This document shows positions 7,636 to 16,577 of a DNA stretch of 22,877 nt, one piece after another. Source of the stretch: JBCBKZ01 sp039026975 (GTDB taxonomy: Bacteria; Bacteroidota; Bacteroidia; J057). Where the stretch lies: the NCBI GenBank assembly GCA_039026975.1, contig JBCCLI010000061.1, positions 1 through 22,877 of the forward strand, read 5' to 3'. Within the stretch, counting starts at the first letter, position 1. Every line of letters begins with the position of its first letter. The translations under genes were made by a program, and so were the position numbers. The notes beneath the pieces were generated by a model. The model was not told the DNA's origin and did no database searches. It saw only the letters and a program-made list of their open reading frames with translations.

Positions 7636-10600
7636 ATGGCCAACTTATCCCAAGATAAGGATCGCTCCTGGCTTACGATTGGGTTACTGCTTTTATTGGT
7701 AAGCGGCATACTATACACCGTCGACTACTTTCGGTCAGACGAGGATATCTCCATGTATGTCCAGCATAAACTTCAAAGAGATTTCGAACAGACCGTCCAG
7801 TATTATAATCTGTCAGAAAAAGACAGATATGGATGGGAAAAGTTTTATCACGCCTGTGAACTGTGGTATGATAAGAGCGGCCACCTCACTGACTGGAGTG
7901 AAAATCAGTTTCTCCCCCCTCAGGATACCATCTTAAAACTCCGTAGGGTCCCCACAGAAAAGGTAGTTAAATTTCAAAATCAGGCTCATTATCAGATTAG
8001 AAAAAAATACGGGGATAGTACCTATATAGCACTTATCCCTATCCATCAATCCTATGAAATCAATAATCAGTTCCTTATCCCTTACATATTTCTGGGTAGG
8101 TGGCAGGATGATGCTAGATTTTCTGATCAGGATTTAAGGAATCTGAAGGTAAATATAGACAAGGGAGAAAGGGGCATACAGATTTATGATCCCTACGGCC
8201 TTCCTGTATTTTCATTAGAATATCTCCCATTAACTGAATTTAGGAGTGAAATTAGGTATTCGGTACTGCTCCTCCTCATAGGGGGGGTGTTCTGTATCTC
8301 TATCTTCCTTAGGCTGTATACGCTAGAGAAATGGAAATACAGGTATGTTATTAACGGAGCCCTATTAGTATCTGTCTTAGGAATACGCTTCCTGATGTGG
8401 TTATTAGACCTCCCAGCTAGCTATGTTAACCTAGAACTCTTCAGGCCTGGCGTTCTTTCTTTCCACGAAATATTTGCGCCTTCACTGGGAGACCTGACTA
8501 TTAATATTCTTACAGCGGTCATCTCTATCTGGATCATCTATACCCATTTTTTCCGGATGATCAATGTTCCCTACAGAAAGATATCCAGGATCAGGATTCT
8601 CAAATGGGTAGTGGGAATCTCTACCCTGGTGATTTCCAGTCTTCTCCTGAAGTGGTATGTGGATGTATTCAGCCTGATTACCCAAAACTCTCAGGTAGAC
8701 ATAGAATTCTCCAATATTTTTAAGGCCAATGTCAACTCCTTTCTCATTCTCCTGAATGTAGGAATCTTACTGCTAGGCATTTATCTTATTGTGATCACTC
8801 TACTGAAGTATAATGTGATCATGGCCCAGAATGAGATCCAGCGGCCTCAGTTTTTACTAATACATGCACCAGCCATATTCTTCATAAACCTCTATCTTTT
8901 TTACGGTAGTGGAAACCTGGTCCCAGTAGCTGTTGTCTGTTCTCTAACCCTGTTTCTCCTGCTCTTAAGTATTCACAGGTATCCAGACGCTACTATCCTG
9001 AACCAGGATATAGTGAATTACCTTTTGATCATTTTCACTTTCTCCATGTTAGTGACCTTTAATGTGGTCCAGGGTATTAATCAAACCAATGAGTTTAAGG
9101 TAGAACAGATAGCCAAGCAGATACTAGGAAACCAGGAGACCAGTACGCTATTAGCCTTTGACAAGTCCCGGATTGAACTACAGGCTGACTCTGCCCTGGC
9201 ACGTCGGCAGTTCCGTCTGCTGAGAAATGAAAAATTTGCTAACTGGATTAAGGAAGAATACCTGGACCCTAATTTCAAGGGATTTGAGGTGTGGATGTAT
9301 CTGTATGATCAGAATGGGAAAAGGATAGATAATAATTCTGAGCGCCCTCCCTCCTTTGGCTTAGAAGCTGATATTTCCCTAGAAGATAGGGCTGAGTCTG
9401 TAGTAGGAGCAGAAAACTTCTATCGTCTCCCTAATTTTGAGAATAGGTATGTGGACTTGTATGTAGGAGAAATAGACCTCTCACTTGGTAGATATGGATC
9501 TGTCCACATAGTGCTAGAACTTTCTCCTAACAGGCGGGAAACAGAGGGGCTTTATCCCTCTCTCTCTATGGACGAAAAGGTATATTCAGATACTAAGCTG
9601 ATTAACTCTTTTGATCATGCGGTGTATAGAGATGGGCTACTGTACTACTATAGAGGAGAAACAAACTTTCCCATCTACTTCCCAGACCAGGAAAATATTG
9701 AGACTCAATACAGCTTATCCTTACCCGGCTATAATGAACATACGGAGCCGTTAGATGAGCGCAAGCTCGTAGTAGTTAGGTATAAGAAGCCGGGGGTATT
9801 TAACATCATTACCCTCTTCTCTTTCATCTTCTACTTCTACTGCTTCAGCACTGTTCTGCTGATTATAGTTCCGGTATATCTATTTAGGACAGCTCATAAG
9901 TATAAATTCTCTTATAAAGCGCCCCTAAGGACTAAAATTAGGTATGGACTCCTAATTATCAGTATCCTGCCTATGATCATCATCATCGGCTTCCTTTTCC
10001 CATTCATTGGAGAAAGGTATGAGAAACAGGCCCGCTTAGAGCTTAGGGAAGAAGCCTCAAGAATTACTAATCTTGTGGGAGAAGACTATGTCTTTATGAA
10101 TAATGATGTCCTCAGCAAATATACAAGGTTAAAGGGGTTCAGAAATAGAATTAAAGAGTTGGAACCCATCATCCGAAATGACATCAATGTATTTGATGAG
10201 GACGGGAAAAGGATAGCCTCTACCCAGCCCCTTATTTTTGAGACGGGCCTAAGTGGAGACTTGATGAACGCTTCTGCCTTTAAGGAGCTGAAAAAAGGGC
10301 AGAAATCTGAAATGGTGGTAAATGAAAAAATTGGGGATCTCAGCTATCTATCTATTTACAGACCTATTATAGGATTAGATGCTCAGCCTATTGGCTACCT
10401 AAACGTATCCTACATAGCCAAGCAGGATCAACTGGAGGAACAGATCTTAGACTTCCTGGCTTACATTGCCAATATCTACCTCCTGGTCTTCCTGATGATC
10501 AACCTGATTGCGGTAGTCTTATCTAATACCATCACTCAGCCGCTCTCCCTGGTACAGCAGCGTCTGGAATCTACCAAGATAGGGATGGATAATAAGCCAA

Positions 10601-11406
10601 TAGACTATGAGTCAAATGATGAGATAGGAGAAATAGTAGAAGCCTATAATAAGATGGTAACCCAGCTCTCTGATTCAGAGAAAAAGCTGGCCCAAACAGA
10701 AAGGGAGATGGCATGGCGCCAAATGGCCCGGCAGGTGGCCCATGAAATCAAAAATCCACTTACTCCTATGCGATTAAGCATCCAACACCTTAGTCGCGCA
10801 TGGAAGGAAAGGGCTAATAGCCTGGATAAAATGTTCCCCAGGGTAATGAAAACCCTCCTGGTTCAGATAGATACCATGGTACGTATAGCCAACTCATTCT
10901 CAGAGTTTGCCAGAATGCCTGATGCCATTAAGAAGAAAGTGCTTCTCAATGAAGTCTTACTGGAAGTAGTAGACCTATACTCCCAGTCAGAGGAGGCCAT
11001 GTGGTTGATTGACATCGCCCCAGAGAAATTTAGTGTATATGCTGACAGAGACCAGCTATCCAGATGTTTCAATAACATCATTAAGAATGGTATTCAAGCT
11101 ATAGATGGAGAGGGTATCATGCACATCTCTATGAAAATTGAAGAAGGTATGGCCTACATAGAAATTAAAGATAACGGAAAGGGAATGTCAGAGGAGGTGC
11201 AAGAACGTCTCTTTGAGCCTAGTTTCTCCACTAAAAGTTCAGGAATGGGATTAGGATTGGCCATTGTAAAAAGAATTATTGAAACCAGCGGAGGGAAAAT
11301 TCACTTTAAAAGCCGCGTAGATGAAGGCACCTCTTTCTATCTGGAATTCCCGGAGGCTTCTTTGGACCCTATGTTTGAAGAAAACGGCCAGGTCTATCTG
11401 CCATAA
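7636..11406 (+). CDS. Large NtrY-like membrane histidine kinase
   Basis: A 1256-residue sensor, much longer than classical NtrY (about 700-800). Helix 1 (about 14-31) leads to an extracytoplasmic domain (32-205), a cluster of roughly seven helices (206-476), a second large outer domain (480-710), helices near 715-740 and 765-785, a third sensor domain (786-940, Cache/PAS-like), and a last helix before HAMP (about 950-1012). The HisKA box VAHEIKNPLTPMRLSIQHL, with H1036, is the NtrY-type signature. HATPase_c follows with N1147/N1151 in FNNIIKNGIQAI, DNGKGM from D1179, and GMGLGLAI from G1203. It should autophosphorylate and signal to an NtrX-type sigma-54 activator, but no response regulator is adjacent. 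The stimulus is unknown. ATG 7636 is 18 bp after the small membrane protein gene. Confidence 0.9.
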   Translation: MANLSQDKDRSWLTIGLLLLLVSGILYTVDYFRSDEDISMYVQHKLQRDFEQTVQYYNLSEKDRYGWEKFYHACELWYDKSGHLTDWSENQFLPPQDTILKLRRVPTEKVVKFQNQAHYQIRKKYGDSTYIALIPIHQSYEINNQFLIPYIFLGRWQDDARFSDQDLRNLKVNIDKGERGIQIYDPYGLPVFSLEYLPLTEFRSEIRYSVLLLLIGGVFCISIFLRLYTLEKWKYRYVINGALLVSVLGIRFLMWLLDLPASYVNLELFRPGVLSFHEIFAPSLGDLTINILTAVISIWIIYTHFFRMINVPYRKISRIRILKWVVGISTLVISSLLLKWYVDVFSLITQNSQVDIEFSNIFKANVNSFLILLNVGILLLGIYLIVITLLKYNVIMAQNEIQRPQFLLIHAPAIFFINLYLFYGSGNLVPVAVVCSLTLFLLLLSIHRYPDATILNQDIVNYLLIIFTFSMLVTFNVVQGINQTNEFKVEQIAKQILGNQETSTLLAFDKSRIELQADSALARRQFRLLRNEKFANWIKEEYLDPNFKGFEVWMYLYDQNGKRIDNNSERPPSFGLEADISLEDRAESVVGAENFYRLPNFENRYVDLYVGEIDLSLGRYGSVHIVLELSPNRRETEGLYPSLSMDEKVYSDTKLINSFDHAVYRDGLLYYYRGETNFPIYFPDQENIETQYSLSLPGYNEHTEPLDERKLVVVRYKKPGVFNIITLFSFIFYFYCFSTVLLIIVPVYLFRTAHKYKFSYKAPLRTKIRYGLLIISILPMIIIIGFLFPFIGERYEKQARLELREEASRITNLVGEDYVFMNNDVLSKYTRLKGFRNRIKELEPIIRNDINVFDEDGKRIASTQPLIFETGLSGDLMNASAFKELKKGQKSEMVVNEKIGDLSYLSIYRPIIGLDAQPIGYLNVSYIAKQDQLEEQILDFLAYIANIYLLVFLMINLIAVVLSNTITQPLSLVQQRLESTKIGMDNKPIDYESNDEIGEIVEAYNKMVTQLSDSEKKLAQTEREMAWRQMARQVAHEIKNPLTPMRLSIQHLSRAWKERANSLDKMFPRVMKTLLVQIDTMVRIANSFSEFARMPDAIKKKVLLNEVLLEVVDLYSQSEEAMWLIDIAPEKFSVYADRDQLSRCFNNIIKNGIQAIDGEGIMHISMKIEEGMAYIEIKDNGKGMSEEVQERLFEPSFSTKSSGMGLGLAIVKRIIETSGGKIHFKSRVDEGTSFYLEFPEASLDPMFEENGQVYLP

Positions 11407-11413
11407 GCACCTG

Positions 11414-11428
11414 GCTACTGCCAGTAGC
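11414..11428. repeat. 15-bp palindrome just after the sensor kinase gene
   Basis: GCTACTG-C-CAGTAGC is perfectly symmetric around one base and begins 8 nt after the kinase stop codon. There is no following T tract, so it is not a typical terminator. It could protect the mRNA 3' end or be a protein site. Confidence 0.3.
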
Positions 11429-11501
11429 TACCTCATGCCACCTGTAAAGGACTAACGTTATACTTTTTCCCATTGGAATTTGCCAATTCTGTTGCTTTCC
11501 C

Positions 11502-11720
11502 TTACGTTTCTTTAATAGACCATTTCTCGGGTATCATTCGGGTTTCTAATGAATAAATGGTCTTTTTATGTGGGCCTGTAGGATTAACATATAGTTGCCT
11601 AAGACTGAGCAGGTGTAAAAGAGCTTTGATGACTTGTTTGCCCTTAGAAAAATAAGCGCTAAAAACCCTCCTAACGTTGAGCTTACCCCCAATGCCAGGA
11701 GTATTGTTAGACGAGTTCAT
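11502..11720 (-). CDS. Doubtful small basic ORF, 72 codons
   Basis: This ATG-started frame lies alone on the minus strand in an otherwise empty 390-bp gap, divergent from the outer-membrane protein gene. AGAAGG sits 9 nt ahead of the ATG, an unusually good ribosome site for this window. The product (MNSSNNTPGIGGKLNVRRVF at its start) is basic, has no membrane helix or known motif, and ends in WSIKET. Codon choice is not obviously unlike neighbouring genes, for example AGG for Arg. Against it: the 3' third overlaps a hairpin with a T tract that fits a terminator for the upstream kinase operon on the other strand, and 72 codons can be open by chance. Confidence 0.25.
   Translation of the reverse strand: MNSSNNTPGIGGKLNVRRVFSAYFSKGKQVIKALLHLLSLRQLYVNPTGPHKKTIYSLETRMIPEKWSIKET
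11517..11567 (+). terminator. Candidate terminator of the sensor kinase operon
   Basis: AGACCATTT (11517-11525) and AAATGGTCT (11555-11563) form a perfect 9-bp stem, and the T run extends to 11567, as in intrinsic terminators. The loop is long (29 nt) and holds a short direct repeat, TCGGGT. It lies 110 nt past the kinase stop. The long loop and the low GC of the stem lower confidence. Confidence 0.4.
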
Positions 11721-11721
11721 C

Positions 11722-11750
11722 TTGACACACCTTCTCTTTTAAAGAATACT
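11722..11750 (+). promoter_or_regulatory. Possible promoter for the outer-membrane protein gene
   Basis: TTGACA (11722-11727) is followed after exactly 17 nt by AATACT (11745-11750), a good fit to a generic sigma-70 pattern. Bacteroidota primary sigma factors normally prefer TTTG and TAnnTTTG, so the match may be fortuitous. Confidence 0.25.
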
Positions 11751-11755
11751 ACAGG

Positions 11756-11767
11756 GTAGGTACCTAC
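11756..11767. promoter_or_regulatory. 12-bp perfect palindrome upstream of the outer-membrane protein gene
   Basis: GTAGGTACCTAC is a perfect palindrome ending 30 nt before the GTG start at 11798. In this position, just downstream of a possible promoter, it is a reasonable operator candidate. No regulator is assigned. Confidence 0.35.
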
Positions 11768-11797
11768 TTCCGGCCTATACATTTTGGGAAATTGCTT

Positions 11798-14700
11798 GTG
11801 AGATATTGCTGCCTGATACATACCATCATTTGTTTACTGCTAACGACTCATATCGTTAGGGCACAGGATGCTTTTCTCATTAAGGATACCCTTTCTATCA
11901 GCAGTCAAAAAGAGGTTACTCTCTCAAAGGGACTTATAGTACCTGGCACAGCAAAGCTTTCTAATGAACAAGGGCAACCCATCCCTACTTCCCAATACAC
12001 CCTGGACCACTTCCGTGGAATTCTCCTGCCAGATAGCCTGCTCCCATATGGAAACTACCTTCTTACATATAGGATTCAGACCTTTACCCCTGATTCTATT
12101 CTCACTGCTAATCAGGCTAAACAAACCATTCTCACTCAGGATACCCTCCAACAGCTCTTTATTTTTCCAGAAGAGACTGATAAAAAAGATAACTTTTGGC
12201 ATTCTTCTGATATTCGTAAAACGGGCAGTATTACCAGAGGTATAGTGGCTGGGAATAATAGAAGTACAGCTGTTACCAGTGGATTAAGATTAAACCTGGA
12301 AGGTGAACTGGGGGATGGCCTTCAGATAGTGGGAAACATTACTGATGAGAATATACCTGTACAGCCTGATGGTACTACCCAGGAAATTTCAGATTTTGAT
12401 CGCATTTTTATCCAGCTAAGGAAAAATCCCTACTACGTAACCATGGGGGATTTTGAATCCAGCCAAAAGAACACCCGCTTTGGTAATTTCTACCGAAATG
12501 TTCAAGGGGTAGAAGTGGGAATTGACCATGATCAACACCAAGCCTCTCTTAGCGGTGCCATAGCTAAGGGGAAATTCCACACTAACAGCTTTATAGGCCA
12601 GGAAGGCGTTTCAGGCCCCTACAGGTTAAGGGGAAGAAATGGAGAACGCTTTTTCTTTGTATTAGCAGGTAGTGAACGGGTATACCTAAATGGTAAGCTT
12701 CTTAAAAGGGGGGCCACTAATGACTACATCATAGACTATAACAGAGCTGAGGTTTCTTTTACCGCCAAACATGTGATCAGCAGTGCCTCTAGAATTGTGG
12801 TAGACTTTGAGTATAATGATAGATACTACAATAGATCATTCTTAAGTGGTAAGTGGAGATACCAGTCTGCTAATGAAAAATGGAAGGTACAAGTTTCCTA
12901 CGCTCGTGAAGCAGATAATCCCAATGCCCCATTCTCCGATACAGACGCTTTTTCTGAGGTGAAAGATACATTAGAACAGGTGGGGGATAATACGGATAGA
13001 GCTACTACTTCAGCTATCCGACAAGTAGGTTATGATCCAGACCAGATTAGGTATGCACGTGTAGATACGATAGTTAATGGGGTAGCCTTTGAAAGATATA
13101 TTTTCTCAAACGAGCCCATAAGCGCTACTTATGAAATAAGCTTCTCTTTTGTAGGAGAAGGGCAAGGCCACTATGTCAGAATTCATGATGGCTTTAACCA
13201 TGCCGTTTATGAGTGGGTAGGGCCAGATGAAAACGGACAGCTGAAGGGGGACTATGAACCTTCCAGGCAGTGGGTGCTCCCCAGGCTGCTTCAGGTTATG
13301 AATGCGAAGGCTTCTTACCAGCTCACCCCTAACATGCAGCTGTACACGGAGCAGTCTGTAAGTCATGATGATAATAATAGGTTGTCCCTCCTAGATGATC
13401 AAGATAACTGGGGCTGGGCGCAGATAAGTGGAATAAAAGGTGAAAAAGTACCCTTGGGAAAAACTATCAAGCTAGACTGGAATGTCTCCCACCAAATGGT
13501 ACAGAAACGCTACCGTAACATTGATAGAATTTATCAGGCTGAATACAACCGCATATGGGCTCTGGATACCACTACCCTGCTTACCAATGAGCATATCACG
13601 GACGTACAACTGGGCTTACAGCTAGGTGAATTTATACGGCTAGAAAGTCAGAACGGTTGGCGTAGTGTAGGACAGGGCCAGAAAGCCTTTAGGCAGGTAT
13701 ATACCGTCAAAAGTTCTCACAGCAAAAGCCTGGAAGGGTATTTCTCCTTTACGAGAATAGAAAATAAGCAATCTTCCCTTAACCGCTCCATAGACTGGAA
13801 GAGGTATGAGGGGGACATTTTCAGGTACTTGGGACCGCTTAAGCTAGGGACGCAAATTTGGATAGAGGACAGAAGGGATGAGCGAGGGGATACCCTCTCC
13901 CAACAAACCTTCACTTTTACAGATCTCAAGCCCTACCTATCCTTTGAGAGTAAAAAGCTTCAATATGAGGTTTCTTATAATTATAGATGGGAAGAAGGAA
14001 CAGCACTTAACACCCTCAGACCTAAATCTGAAGCACATACTTTCTACACTACCACCAGATGGCAACCTCTAAAGGGTTGGAATATCAGTCAGAATACTTC
14101 TTACAGAAAATTCCGGGTACAAGACTCCCTATTTAAGAGCCAGAACCTTCAGGATGCTAATATCTTCACAGGAAGACTCATGTCTAACTGGCGAGTTCCT
14201 AACAACCTCTTCCAGGGAAACTTGCTGTATGAACTCACCTCAGAGCAGGTATCACGTAGGGAGGTACGCTACCTGGAGGTAAACACAGGGCAGGGGCAAT
14301 ACATATGGGAAGATTTTAATGAAAATGGAATTCAGGAGCTAGATGAATTTCAAATATCTGTAAATCCCCTGATTGCTAATTATGTGAGGGTGAGCTTGCC
14401 CTCCCGCCAGCTATTCCCCTCTACACGTGTCAGCCTGAGTGGAAATATTAAATGGAACTTTCAGGCTCTTAAGCTGAAGAAGAAAAATCTATTCAATACT
14501 ATTCTCAAAGAAACACGATTAATTACTCGCTTTAGGCTCACCCAACAGCAGGAAAGAGAAAACGCACTGTCCAATTATCTGATCAGTTTGAATACGCTTG
14601 AGGATGATACTACAGTCATCCAAGCCAATCAATTCTTCCGGCAAGATGTTATTTTCTTTCAAAATGATGCTTTTGGGGACATCCGATTATTTTATCAGAA

Positions 14701-15277
14701 CCAACAATCCAAACTATTCCTGGAAAGCGGAAATGAGTTCAGGAAAGTATCCTTCATAGGCATAAAACCCCGGATTAACTTTGATAGAAATAAAAGCCTG
14801 GAAGTGGAATCCAGCTTAGGAAGGCGAATTTCTAAAGCTGACAGCTTCAGAAATCGTAGCTTTAATATTCAATTCTGGGAAATGAAGCCCTACATGAACT
14901 TTCAATTCAGCCAAAAACTTAGGCTATCAATAGGGTATGAGTTTAAACACAAGGAAAATTTAAATAAAAATGAGAGTGAACTTACTCGTATCCAGCTACA
15001 TAAAGTAGTATCTGAACTTAGATGGAACCTGAAAGAAAGAAATACGCTTTTTGCCAGCTTAAATCTAATTCAGGTGAATGAAATTGGCGAAATTCAGGCA
15101 AATACGGCATACGAATTGAGAGAAGGACTACAAAAGGGGAGAAATGTAGTAGGGCAAATGGTTTTTTCGGTGTTTCTAAAGAAGAATTTGGAGTTAAATT
15201 TGAGTTATGATGGGAGAATATCTGAAGTACAAGCTGTCATACACTCAGGTAAGATACAACTGAGGGCTTATTTTTAG
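11798..15277 (+). CDS. Large SprA-like outer-membrane beta-barrel protein
   Basis: An exported protein of about 1160 residues. No ATG is in frame near the 5' end; GTG 11798 is preferred over TTG 11792 because GGGAA lies 7 nt ahead of it. Numbering from TTG 11792: signal peptide 1-24 (VRA/Q); a plug or Ig-like N-terminal part to about 135; then GSITRGIVAGNN (145-156) and a block of EGELGDGL, ITDENIPVQPDGTTQEI and DFDRIFIQL (170-209). These resemble segments I associate with the type IX secretion translocon SprA. YLNGKLLKRGATNDYIIDY follows, then hundreds of residues of alternating strands rich in aromatics. Near the middle is YIWEDFNENGIQELDEF, an EF-hand-like D-x-N-x-x-G-x-x-E motif common in Bacteroidota surface proteins. 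The chain ends QLRAYF, a terminal Phe as expected for barrel assembly. It has half the length of SprA (about 2400), so it is a relative or a separate family, not SprA itself. The cargo or role is unknown. Confidence 0.8.
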   Translation: MRYCCLIHTIICLLLTTHIVRAQDAFLIKDTLSISSQKEVTLSKGLIVPGTAKLSNEQGQPIPTSQYTLDHFRGILLPDSLLPYGNYLLTYRIQTFTPDSILTANQAKQTILTQDTLQQLFIFPEETDKKDNFWHSSDIRKTGSITRGIVAGNNRSTAVTSGLRLNLEGELGDGLQIVGNITDENIPVQPDGTTQEISDFDRIFIQLRKNPYYVTMGDFESSQKNTRFGNFYRNVQGVEVGIDHDQHQASLSGAIAKGKFHTNSFIGQEGVSGPYRLRGRNGERFFFVLAGSERVYLNGKLLKRGATNDYIIDYNRAEVSFTAKHVISSASRIVVDFEYNDRYYNRSFLSGKWRYQSANEKWKVQVSYAREADNPNAPFSDTDAFSEVKDTLEQVGDNTDRATTSAIRQVGYDPDQIRYARVDTIVNGVAFERYIFSNEPISATYEISFSFVGEGQGHYVRIHDGFNHAVYEWVGPDENGQLKGDYEPSRQWVLPRLLQVMNAKASYQLTPNMQLYTEQSVSHDDNNRLSLLDDQDNWGWAQISGIKGEKVPLGKTIKLDWNVSHQMVQKRYRNIDRIYQAEYNRIWALDTTTLLTNEHITDVQLGLQLGEFIRLESQNGWRSVGQGQKAFRQVYTVKSSHSKSLEGYFSFTRIENKQSSLNRSIDWKRYEGDIFRYLGPLKLGTQIWIEDRRDERGDTLSQQTFTFTDLKPYLSFESKKLQYEVSYNYRWEEGTALNTLRPKSEAHTFYTTTRWQPLKGWNISQNTSYRKFRVQDSLFKSQNLQDANIFTGRLMSNWRVPNNLFQGNLLYELTSEQVSRREVRYLEVNTGQGQYIWEDFNENGIQELDEFQISVNPLIANYVRVSLPSRQLFPSTRVSLSGNIKWNFQALKLKKKNLFNTILKETRLITRFRLTQQQERENALSNYLISLNTLEDDTTVIQANQFFRQDVIFFQNDAFGDIRLFYQNQQSKLFLESGNEFRKVSFIGIKPRINFDRNKSLEVESSLGRRISKADSFRNRSFNIQFWEMKPYMNFQFSQKLRLSIGYEFKHKENLNKNESELTRIQLHKVVSELRWNLKERNTLFASLNLIQVNEIGEIQANTAYELREGLQKGRNVVGQMVFSVFLKKNLELNLSYDGRISEVQAVIHSGKIQLRAYF

Positions 15278-15365
15278 AACATGCTAAATCATCCATAATT
15301 ACGTTATTTTCTTACATGGAGTGAGATTTTACCCTTTTTAGAAATAGTAAATTATGTCGTAGTTT

Positions 15366-15382
15366 TATCATCATTGATGATA
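15366..15382. promoter_or_regulatory. 17-bp inverted repeat upstream of the WecA-like gene
   Basis: TATCATC-ATT-GATGATA has perfect 7-bp arms around 3 nt and ends 35 nt before ATG 15418. It could be an operator or a small leader hairpin. Promoter-like AT-rich sequence (TAAATTATG near 15350) lies just upstream. The rest of 15278-15417 shows no gene. Confidence 0.4.
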
Positions 15383-15417
15383 CGATTCAATTAACGTGTT
15401 CTTCAAATCGCCTATTG

Positions 15418-16569
15418 ATGAAAAGTGTATTTCTGTTGTTGGGAGCTGTGATTTTTTCCTACTTGCTTAATAATATTCTCCTAAAGTTTTCCCATAATTT
15501 CGGTGTAGATAGTAGATCTTCTAAAAACTTAATCAGGTGGAGTACGGCTAAAAAACCTACCACTGGTGGTATCTCTTTTTTTATCACCTTTTTGTTAGGG
15601 TTTATTATTCTCCTCATTCAAAATCCAGAAAGTACTGCCTCCAGTGATACTAATTTAGCCCTCCTTATTACTGCCACCTTGGCGTTCATCATAGGGTTTG
15701 CAGATGACGCTTATGGTACGCACCCTCTTTCAAAGTTTTTAGGGCAGGTAATGTGTGGGGTTATTCTCATTTACTTCGGGATCTCTATTCAGTTCTTCCA
15801 GCATTGGAATCCAGCCTATTACCTACTGGATTACTTTCTGACAATATTCTGGGTGGTTGGCCTGATGAACAGCCTAAATATGTTAGATAATATGGATGGG
15901 GTTACCACCACCATAGCGTTATCTATTTTAATGGTTAGTGCTGCTATGATGGTATTAACTGAAGGTATTTCTAATATGTTCTATATCCTTATTGCAGTGG
16001 CTGGAAGCTTCATTGGATTTCTCTTTCTTAACTGGAAACCTGCCAAGATTTATATGGGAGACACAGGGAGCATGTTTATAGGATTACTCATGGCATTCGT
16101 GGGCATAAAATACTTCTGGAATATTCCCCTCGGTACAGACAGTCTATCTATAGTAAGAAGCAGCCTAATTCCTTTATTGGTCTTCATTGTTCCTATTATG
16201 GATACGTCTATGGTAACTTTTGCCAGGCTATCCAGAGGCTCATCCCCCTTTGTGGGTGGAAAAGACCACCTTACTCACAACTTAACCAGGGTAGGCATAG
16301 CTGAGCAGTGGGTACCCGTGACACTGGGAATCGTATCCATTATTTCAGGCTCTTTAGCCATATTCATCTTCCGTCAAGTTCCAGACTGGGACCCTGTATA
16401 TTCCATGCTATTTTCCTTCTATCCCATCATTGTGTGTTCTCTATTTACCACGCTGTACCTACAAGGAACCAGAAATGGAAAGATCAGAGCTATGCTGGAA
16501 GAACAGGAGCAAAATTCTCTTAATAAGTTGACGGAAAAGCAGGCTGTAGAACTAAAGATCAAGTCTTGA
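15418..16569 (+). CDS. WecA/MraY-family undecaprenyl-phosphate sugar-1-phosphate transferase
   Basis: Transfers a sugar-1-phosphate, probably GlcNAc-1-P or a relative, from UDP-sugar to undecaprenyl phosphate at the inner membrane, starting a lipid-linked glycan. ATG 15418 is preferred to the adjacent TTG 15415. Family motifs in order: KKPTTGG (46-51), the Mg-binding D96/D97 in GFADDAYG, LNMLDNMDG with N154, D157 and D160, the WKPAKIYMGDTGS block (207-218), and KDHLTHNLTR (H284, R291), the WecA/TagO-type His loop. About ten or eleven membrane helices and a charged C-terminal tail (350-383) are visible. The pentapeptide-specific MraY is unlikely because the gene is not in an mur cluster and the loops fit WecA better. 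A GT4 glycosyltransferase starts 8 bp downstream, a probable partner in the same polymer pathway. Confidence 0.9.
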   Translation: MKSVFLLLGAVIFSYLLNNILLKFSHNFGVDSRSSKNLIRWSTAKKPTTGGISFFITFLLGFIILLIQNPESTASSDTNLALLITATLAFIIGFADDAYGTHPLSKFLGQVMCGVILIYFGISIQFFQHWNPAYYLLDYFLTIFWVVGLMNSLNMLDNMDGVTTTIALSILMVSAAMMVLTEGISNMFYILIAVAGSFIGFLFLNWKPAKIYMGDTGSMFIGLLMAFVGIKYFWNIPLGTDSLSIVRSSLIPLLVFIVPIMDTSMVTFARLSRGSSPFVGGKDHLTHNLTRVGIAEQWVPVTLGIVSIISGSLAIFIFRQVPDWDPVYSMLFSFYPIIVCSLFTTLYLQGTRNGKIRAMLEEQEQNSLNKLTEKQAVELKIKS

Positions 16570-16577
16570 CCTAGCAG

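Noticed and set aside
11924..12245. Overlapping ORFs of about 92 codons on both strands inside the barrel gene
   Set aside because: Both lie fully within the 5' part of a long well-supported coding frame and look like composition shadows.
11798..15277. TonB-dependent receptor as identity of the barrel protein
   Set aside because: I see no TonB box or recognisable plug-domain motif after the signal peptide, and the N-terminal motifs point elsewhere.
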